This document shows, piece after piece, positions 58,808-64,000 of a stretch of 64,000 bases of DNA (its first letter is position 1; the number at the start of each line of letters is the position of its first letter). The stretch spans positions 1,612,001 to 1,676,000 of the forward strand of contig NZ_JAPEOR010000003.1 of assembly GCF_026341125.1 (NCBI RefSeq), written 5' to 3'. Under the pieces are notes generated by a model. That model had not been told where the DNA came from. It worked only from the letters and a program-made list of their open reading frames with translations, and did no database searches. Origin of the DNA: Streptomyces sp. NBC_01142. GTDB taxonomy: Bacteria; Actinomycetota; Actinomycetes; Streptomycetales; Streptomycetaceae. The translations under genes and the position numbers were made by a program.

Positions 58808-59677
58808 ATGCCGGTCACCGCACTTGTCTCCGCTAAATCGTCTGGCGTCACCACCGCCGCCCTGGCGCTCACTCTTGCCTCGAAGCGCCCCTCACTGCTC
58901 GCCGAGTGCGACCCGGCCGGCGGCACCATCCGGGCAGGCTTCCTCCAGGGCCAGGTCAGCGCGGGCTTCGGCCTCTACCACCTTGCCGCCGCCGAACGGA
59001 CCGGATCCGACGCGCTCGCCAACGCCTTCGCGTCCCACTTGTGGCCCCTGGACGAGGCCGGGCATCGCAAGCTGCTGCCCGGCCTGACCGACCCCGCTCA
59101 GGCCGCAGCCCTCGGCCGGACCTGGCCGGCCCTGTCCGAGGTCATGCATGTCCTGGCCGACGAGGCCGGATACGACGTCTTCATCGACGCCGGCCGCCTC
59201 GTCCTGGAGTCCGGACGCCTGCACACCACGCTGACGCCAGCACCGCTGCTGCACCAGGCCGACCTCGTCCTCCTTGTGGTCCGCGCCACCGAGCAGTCCC
59301 TCACCTTGGCCCGCCACCTCATCGACCCGTTGCGCACCGAGCTTTCCGAGCGCGGCTCCGGCCCGGACGCGCTGGGCCTGCTCCTCATCGAGGACGGCCC
59401 GTACCGCGCCCATCAGGTCGCTGAAGCGCTCAAGGTGCCAGTGCTGGCCGCCCTGCCCGTCGACCGGGACACCGCCGGCTACTTCATCAACGGCGGCCGC
59501 CCGCCCCGCGGCTACGGCCGCAGCCCCCTGCTGCGCCACGCCCGCACCGCCACCGAGCAGTTCGAAGCCGCCGCATCCCGGCGGCAGATCCAGCAGCAGT
59601 ACCCGCCAAGGCCCGCCAACCCACAACTGGCCGGCGTCCTGCAGCGGCTGACGGAGAAGGGAGGATCGCGTGGCTGA
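58808..59677 (+). CDS. CpaE/TadZ-like MinD-type ATPase
   Basis: A 289-aa protein of the ParA/MinD fold. The P-loop is SAKSSGVTT (about residues 8-16), a variant of the deviant Walker A, and DVFIDAGRLVLESGRL and ADLVLLVVRATEQSLTLARH are the switch regions. TadZ proteins localise the pilus assembly site. It overlaps the TadA start by 8 nt. Some residues of the Walker motif differ from active MinD, so ATP hydrolysis may be lost. Confidence 0.8.
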   Translation: MPVTALVSAKSSGVTTAALALTLASKRPSLLAECDPAGGTIRAGFLQGQVSAGFGLYHLAAAERTGSDALANAFASHLWPLDEAGHRKLLPGLTDPAQAAALGRTWPALSEVMHVLADEAGYDVFIDAGRLVLESGRLHTTLTPAPLLHQADLVLLVVRATEQSLTLARHLIDPLRTELSERGSGPDALGLLLIEDGPYRAHQVAEALKVPVLAALPVDRDTAGYFINGGRPPRGYGRSPLLRHARTATEQFEAAASRRQIQQQYPPRPANPQLAGVLQRLTEKGGSRG

Positions 59678-61220
59678 CACTCAGCAGCGCCCCGGCGTGA
59701 ACGGCAGCCCGCCGCCGATGGGCCGTGACGACATCGCCGGCCTGCTCGCCGGAAAGATCGGCCAGCGCCGCCCGGCCGAGCCGCCGCAGGCTCCCGCCAC
59801 GACGGCCGCAGCACCCGCGCCAGCCAGTCCGGCAGCCGTGCCGCGGCTGGCCGGCCTGCCCGGTGAGATCCCCGTCGGCTGGGAAGTCATCGAGGACCTC
59901 CAGGCCCTGGTGTCCAAGCAGCTCAGCGCGGAGGATCCCGACAAGCTGCTGGAGGAGGCCGACCGCCGGGCCCTGGCCAAGTCCCTGGTGCGAAACGCCG
60001 TCGCCGACTGGTCCACCAAGTACGCCCAGGGCAACACCCCACTGACCGCTGAACAGGAAGCGGCGATCGGAACCGCCGTCTTCGACAGCATGTACCGCGG
60101 CGGCCGCCTGCAGTCCCTTCTCGACCAGGACGGCGTCGAGGACGTCATGGTCGATGGCCTGCGAGCGCACGTTGAGTATCACGACAAGCCGCGCCGCACC
60201 ATCGACCGGGTCGCCGACAGCCATGAAGAGCTGATCGCCTGGGTCAACCGGATGGCGAGGCTGTCCGGACACGGCGAGCGCGGCCTGACCCAGGCCACTC
60301 CCATGGTCGGCTTCCGCATGCCCGACGGCTCCCGCGTCACTGCCTCGCTGCTCACCAGCCGCCCGTCCGTGGTGATCCGCAAGCACCGCATCCGCCAGCA
60401 CGGCATCGCCGAGCTGGTCCAGTGGGGATCCATCAACCCGTTGCTGGAGCGGTTCCTCACTGCCTGCGTTCACGCCAAGATGAACATTCTCGTGGTCGGC
60501 GACATGGGTGCCGGCAAGACCTCGCTGCTGCGCGCGCTCGGCCGCGAGGTCCCGCCCGCCGAGCGACTGGTGACGCTGGAGTCGGACCGCGAGCTGTACC
60601 TGGACGAACCCGGCCCCAAGCCCGGCCCTATCACCTACGCCTTTGAAGCGCGCCAGTCCAACGGCGAGCGCCACGGTGACAAGATGGCCGGCGAGGTCAC
60701 CATCTCCGACATGTTTGCCACGGCGCTGCGCTACAACGCCACCCGCGTCATCGTGGGCGAGGTCCGTTCCACGGAAATCGTGCCGATGCTCCAGGCGATG
60801 TCCGCTGGCGGTTCCGGATCGATGTGCACCCTGCATGTGCGGCGGCCGCACGCCATCGTCAGCCGTCTGGTCCAGCTGTGCACTGAGGCCGGCATGGCCA
60901 CCGAGGCCGCCCACCACCTCATCGCCTCATCCATCGATGTCGTCGTCTACCTCACGTACCTGGACGAGACTGCGCTCAGCGGCAAGAAGCACCGTTTCGT
61001 CTCGAACATTTACGAGGTCCACGACGTCGTCGGTGAAGGTGGCCGGCCCACGACCACCGAACTCTTCTCTCCCCATGGCAGTGAAGTACGGGCGGTCTAC
61101 AAGAACATGCCTTCCTTCATCGACGACCTCGAACGCACCGGCCTGTTCCACCGGCAGTGGCTGACCGAGAACCCGTACGGCGCGTGGGGACGTGCCCTGC
61201 AGACGGTGGGAAAGCGATGA
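59670..61220 (+). CDS. tadA: TadA/CpaF secretion ATPase
   Basis: A 516-aa GspE/VirB11-type ATPase starting at GTG 59670. Walker A GDMGAGKTSLL lies at about residues 277-287, the Asp box follows, Walker B RVIVGEVRSTE is present, and the His-containing MCTLHVRRPHA is conserved. The N-terminal 70 residues are Pro/Ala-rich. TadA powers assembly and retraction of Flp/Tad pili. It overlaps both neighbours (8 nt upstream and ATGA with tadB). Confidence 0.95.
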   Translation: MADTQQRPGVNGSPPPMGRDDIAGLLAGKIGQRRPAEPPQAPATTAAAPAPASPAAVPRLAGLPGEIPVGWEVIEDLQALVSKQLSAEDPDKLLEEADRRALAKSLVRNAVADWSTKYAQGNTPLTAEQEAAIGTAVFDSMYRGGRLQSLLDQDGVEDVMVDGLRAHVEYHDKPRRTIDRVADSHEELIAWVNRMARLSGHGERGLTQATPMVGFRMPDGSRVTASLLTSRPSVVIRKHRIRQHGIAELVQWGSINPLLERFLTACVHAKMNILVVGDMGAGKTSLLRALGREVPPAERLVTLESDRELYLDEPGPKPGPITYAFEARQSNGERHGDKMAGEVTISDMFATALRYNATRVIVGEVRSTEIVPMLQAMSAGGSGSMCTLHVRRPHAIVSRLVQLCTEAGMATEAAHHLIASSIDVVVYLTYLDETALSGKKHRFVSNIYEVHDVVGEGGRPTTTELFSPHGSEVRAVYKNMPSFIDDLERTGLFHRQWLTENPYGAWGRALQTVGKR

Positions 61221-62131
61221 CCACGTCACAGCTCGCTCTGGTAGCGGCCTGCTGCGCCGTCCTCGCTCTGCTGGCGATCGTCGCAGCGGTCCGCGAGTTC
61301 CGCGGCCGCGTGCCCGACCCGGTCAAGCCCGCCTCCCGCACTGCAGGCCGTATCCAGCGCGCGAAGGCCGAGCTGCCGGCGAAGTGGCAGCGCCGCTGGC
61401 GGCACCTGGTCACCGCGGCCGTCGTCGTCACACTGGTGGTGTGGGCCTGGACCGGCTGGCCCGTCCACGGGATCCTGGCCGGCGCCGCTGTCCTCGGCCT
61501 GCCCTACATCCTCAACCCGGGCACCGCGGCCACCCTGCGCATCGAGCGTCTCGAGGCGCTCGGGCAGTGGCTCAATCACCTGGCCGGTGTCCACCAGGCC
61601 GGCATCAGCCTGCCGCAGACCATCCGAGCCTCGGCCAAGGGCGCCCCCGGCCCGATCGCGCCGAACGTCCGCGCCCTGGCGGACCGCCTGCGCGGCGGAG
61701 CGGAGGCACAGGACGCGTTCGCCCGGTTCGCCGACGAACTCGCCGACGGCGTCTCCGACCACGTCGTGCTGCTGTTCCAGTCCCACGCCGTCTACAAAGG
61801 CCCGGGCCTCTCTGACGCCCTCGAAGCGCTGGCGGTGACCATTCATCAGCAGGCCGCAGACGCCCGCGACATCGAGGCCGACCGCGCGAAGGTCCGCAAG
61901 TCCTCCCGTATGGTCTCCGTCGTCATCTGCGTCGTCGTGGTCGGCTGCATGCTCAATCAGGCCTGGTCCGGCTGGTACCAGTCGCCCATCGGGCAGATCG
62001 TCCTGGCCGTCCTCGGCGGCCTGTTCGCCTGGACGCTCTCCTGGCTGCGCCGCATCGCGCGTACCCAGCCCGACCCACGACTGCTGGACCCACTGCCCGC
62101 AGCCCAGCCCACCACCGGAGTGGCCGCATGA
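61217..62131 (+). CDS. tadB: TadB-like inner membrane platform protein
   Basis: A 304-aa GspF-type protein. An N-terminal hydrophobic segment (LALVAACCAVLALLAIVAAV) and a second near residue 75 flank a cytoplasmic helical domain (LEALGQWLNHLAGVHQAGIS then LPQTIRASAKG). Further hydrophobic stretches sit near the C-terminus (VSVVICVVVVGCML and LAVLGGLFAW). TadB and TadC form the platform for pilus assembly. It is translationally coupled on both sides. Confidence 0.92.
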   Translation: MTTSQLALVAACCAVLALLAIVAAVREFRGRVPDPVKPASRTAGRIQRAKAELPAKWQRRWRHLVTAAVVVTLVVWAWTGWPVHGILAGAAVLGLPYILNPGTAATLRIERLEALGQWLNHLAGVHQAGISLPQTIRASAKGAPGPIAPNVRALADRLRGGAEAQDAFARFADELADGVSDHVVLLFQSHAVYKGPGLSDALEALAVTIHQQAADARDIEADRAKVRKSSRMVSVVICVVVVGCMLNQAWSGWYQSPIGQIVLAVLGGLFAWTLSWLRRIARTQPDPRLLDPLPAAQPTTGVAA

Positions 62132-63021
62132 TCCCCATGGAGGCCGTTCTGCCCGCGGCCGCCGCCGGCGCCCTGATCGGACTGGCCGTACGAGCCGCCC
62201 TGCCGGCCCGGCGTGACCTCGCCTCAGCCTTGGACAACCTGGACGCCGGCAAGGTCAGCACGCCCCTGCCGTCCGCAGCCCCCACCACGACCGGATCGCT
62301 CCCGGAACGGGTCGGCAACCGCCTGCTCGGCGTGCTCGGCGGCCGCCTCACCCTGCCCGTCAAAGACCTGAACCTGCTGCGCATCAGCCCGGCCGAACAC
62401 CTCGGCAAGCGATTCCTGTTCGCGCTGTACGGGCTGCTCCTGCCGCAGCTGCTCCAGGTTCTGCTCGCACTTGCTGGCACCGCGCTCCCGTTCACGGTGC
62501 CAGCGTTCCTCTCGCTGGCCCTCGGAGCGCTGTTCTGGTTCTGGCCCGGCAAGGAAGTCGCCCGGGATGCAGCCGCAGCACGCCTGATCGTGAGGCATGC
62601 TGCCGCCTCCTACCTCGAGCGCGTCGCCCTTGCCCGGATCGCCAACTCCGGCGCCGCCCAGGCCCTCACCCAGACCGCGGAGGTCGGCGACGGCTGGATC
62701 TTCGTCCGGATGCGGCAGGTCTTCCACCAGGCAGATCTCTCCGGGGTCACCGTCTGGGAGGCGCTCAGGCAGCTCGGTGAGGAGCTCGACATCCCCGAAC
62801 TGACCCGGCCCGCCGACACCCTCGCCCTCGCCGGCGACGGGGCCGCCGTCTACACCACGCTCCAGGCCCAGGCCCGCCAACTGCGCATTGCGCTGCTGGC
62901 GGACTCGAAAACACAGGCGAATGAGGCGAGCGCGGCAATGATCCTGCCCGTCACCTTCGGCGTCATCTTGATGCTCACCTTCGTGATGATCCCGATCACG
63001 ATCACCATCCTCGGCAGCTGA
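62128..63021 (+). CDS. tadC: TadC-like inner membrane platform protein
   Basis: A 297-aa GspF-type protein. The N-terminus has a hydrophobic start (AVLPAAAAGALIGLAVRAAL), a second pair near 95-135, and a helical cytoplasmic part (LARIANSGAAQALTQTAEVG, VWEALRQLGEELDIPELTRP) before a final segment (FGVILMLTFVMIPITITIL). It overlaps tadB by 4 nt and is followed by the pilin gene. Confidence 0.92.
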   Translation: MIPMEAVLPAAAAGALIGLAVRAALPARRDLASALDNLDAGKVSTPLPSAAPTTTGSLPERVGNRLLGVLGGRLTLPVKDLNLLRISPAEHLGKRFLFALYGLLLPQLLQVLLALAGTALPFTVPAFLSLALGALFWFWPGKEVARDAAAARLIVRHAAASYLERVALARIANSGAAQALTQTAEVGDGWIFVRMRQVFHQADLSGVTVWEALRQLGEELDIPELTRPADTLALAGDGAAVYTTLQAQARQLRIALLADSKTQANEASAAMILPVTFGVILMLTFVMIPITITILGS

Positions 63022-63044
63022 ACAGATACAGGAGAGACCGACAC

Positions 63045-63233
63045 ATGGACATCCAGACCCTGACCGTGTGGATCCGCACCCGCTACGAGCAGCTCAAAGC
63101 CCGCCGCGACGACGGAGCGACCAGCACCGAACTCGCCCTCATCACCGGTGCGCTGCTGGTCGGAGCCGGCCTGCTGGTCGTCGCCGTCCGCAGCAAGCTC
63201 ATGGAGAAAATCGGCATCATCAACGGCGGCTGA
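63045..63233 (+). CDS. flp: Flp-type pilin precursor
   Basis: A 62-aa protein. The basic leader ends at Gly in RRDDGATSTELALI; the E five residues after the Gly and the following hydrophobic helix (LALITGALLVGAGLLVVAVR) are the type IV prepilin signature cut by a TadV-type peptidase. It is the likely major Tad pilin. It sits 23 bp after tadC with a clear RBS (GGAGAG). Confidence 0.9.
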   Translation: MDIQTLTVWIRTRYEQLKARRDDGATSTELALITGALLVGAGLLVVAVRSKLMEKIGIINGG

Positions 63234-63285
63234 CCGAGCGCCCCGCACCCAACCCGCACACACGTCGAGAAAGAGGAACCGTCAG

Positions 63286-63975
63286 GTGATCCGAGTACCC
63301 CGGTCCCGCATCGCCAGTCTGGCCGCATCCGCGTCGGCCATCATGCTGACGGCCGTACTGGGAACCGGATGCGGCACCCAGAGCGACCCGCAGACCCCTG
63401 CCGGGAAAGGCACGACCGCACCCGGCAAGAGCAAGGCGAGCCCGCCCGCACAGCGTGTGCTGAACACGCCGCTGCTCGAGGCGACCCTGCCCAACCAGTT
63501 CAGCATTCCAACCGACCTGGACCAGTCCCGCACCCGCAAGGCATGGGACAACTTCGACGCCACGCACTGCCAGTCCGAGGGCTGGCCGGATGAGTGGTGC
63601 AGCGAGGCGCTCACCATCGGGCTGGCCGCGTTCACAAACCTTGACGACCAGGAGCTGGCCATCCGGCTCATCTCCTTCTCCGACAGCGCCACCGCTGCCC
63701 GCTTCTTCATAGGCGAAGGCACCGTGGACGAGGTGGGCGAGAATCCGCCCGGCGACCAGATCGACGTCTACGAGATCGACCAGCCGGATGAAGTGGCGGC
63801 CTGGAACGGTAAGGGGCTCTATGTGCGGCAGGGCGCTGTCGTCGCAAAGATCGAGTACACGTGGGAGCCCGGCACGGACATCCCGTCGGACAGGCTCCGG
63901 TCTCTCGCCGACATGGTCGTCCAGCGCATTAAGCAGGCACAGGCCGGTAAGCCGCCCACGGCCTCGGCCCGATGA
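63286..63975 (+). CDS. Lipoprotein following the pilin gene
   Basis: A 229-aa protein. GTG 63286 follows AAGAGGAA. The signal peptide (IASLAASASAIMLTAVLGTG) ends in a lipobox with Cys, then a Pro/Lys linker and an alpha/beta domain (PTDLDQSRTRKAWDNFDATH, IGLAAFTNLDDQELAIRLIS, VAKIEYTWEPGTDIPSDRLR). It is probably surface-exposed and belongs to the Tad operon. Function unknown. Confidence 0.8.
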   Translation: MIRVPRSRIASLAASASAIMLTAVLGTGCGTQSDPQTPAGKGTTAPGKSKASPPAQRVLNTPLLEATLPNQFSIPTDLDQSRTRKAWDNFDATHCQSEGWPDEWCSEALTIGLAAFTNLDDQELAIRLISFSDSATAARFFIGEGTVDEVGENPPGDQIDVYEIDQPDEVAAWNGKGLYVRQGAVVAKIEYTWEPGTDIPSDRLRSLADMVVQRIKQAQAGKPPTASAR

Positions 63976-64000
63976 ACCATGGCCGCGAGGGACGAGAAGG
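63972..64000 (+). CDS. Start of next Tad operon gene (partial)
   Basis: ATG 63972 overlaps the lipoprotein stop (ATGA) and opens MNHGREGRE up to the window edge. This is the position where a TadE/TadF-type pseudopilin is expected. Too short to identify. Confidence 0.45.

Noticed and set aside
1..64000. CRISPR arrays, rRNA and tRNA genes
   Set aside because: No regularly spaced identical repeats with unique spacers and no cloverleaf or rRNA sequence were seen on either strand.

Overview
The window is GC-rich actinobacterial DNA with the gene content of a Streptomyces accessory region, either a chromosome arm or a large (possibly linear) plasmid. The main reasons are a complete conservon (CvnA-D plus CYP157/CYP154 cytochromes), XRE/DUF397 pairs, GTG and TTG starts in GTGA/ATGA-coupled operons, a TcpC/VirB4/VirD4-type transfer cluster and a Tad pilus locus. 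I saw no rRNA gene, tRNA gene or CRISPR array.

Layout. (1) 0-7 kb, minus strand: a translationally coupled conservon operon running small peptide, 206-aa protein, CvnA, CvnB, CvnC, CvnD, CYP157-type P450, CYP154-type P450, LuxR-type regulator, GNAT-like protein (cut by the window edge). (2) 7-11 kb: P-loop kinase, RsbW-like ATPase, a divergent XRE-TPR regulator and an APH-fold phosphotransferase. (3) 11-18 kb: decayed accessory DNA with a frameshifted acetyltransferase, a SprT-like protein, two membrane-anchored Mrr-type nucleases, a prepilin peptidase, a Tn3 transposase remnant and a small non-autonomous element with 69-bp inverted ends. (4) 18-26.5 kb: Ku, an SMI1/KNR4 protein, dnaE2 with a frameshifted imuB-like partner, an IS remnant and an Imm49-like protein. 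(5) 26.5-50.7 kb: a conjugative transfer cluster. It has a DUF2637 protein, a repeat-rich regulatory region, a sigma-like protein, TcpC-, TcpD- and TcpE-like membrane proteins, VirB4, a VirB6-like protein, a lysozyme/NlpC protein, a broken lytic transglycosylase, then a VirD4-like coupling ATPase and a replication-relaxation protein. (6) 40.6-46.8 kb: an unrelated block inside that cluster, with an NB-ARC/WD40 STAND protein, an SH3 protein, a broken NTPase-TPR gene and an unrecognised gene. (7) 50.7-56.3 kb: remnants (VOC, radical SAM) and an XRE-DUF397 pair with small genes. (8) 56.6-64 kb: a Tad/Flp pilus operon (two secreted proteins, CpaB, CpaE/TadZ-like, TadA, TadB, TadC, Flp pilin, lipoprotein) running off the right edge. 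The prepilin peptidase it needs may be the one at 15.7 kb.

The most unusual signals are non-coding. An octamer, TGACCGAT, occurs 13 times in 1.6 kb at the start of the transfer cluster, next to an array of GGCTTGCCC repeats. The element at 17561-18017 has TG...CA ends, three iterons per end and a 5-bp target duplication. The window also holds many genes broken by a single base, including imuB, the GNAT, VOC and radical SAM genes and an amber stop in a small gene. These reflect either active gene decay or residual sequencing indels.
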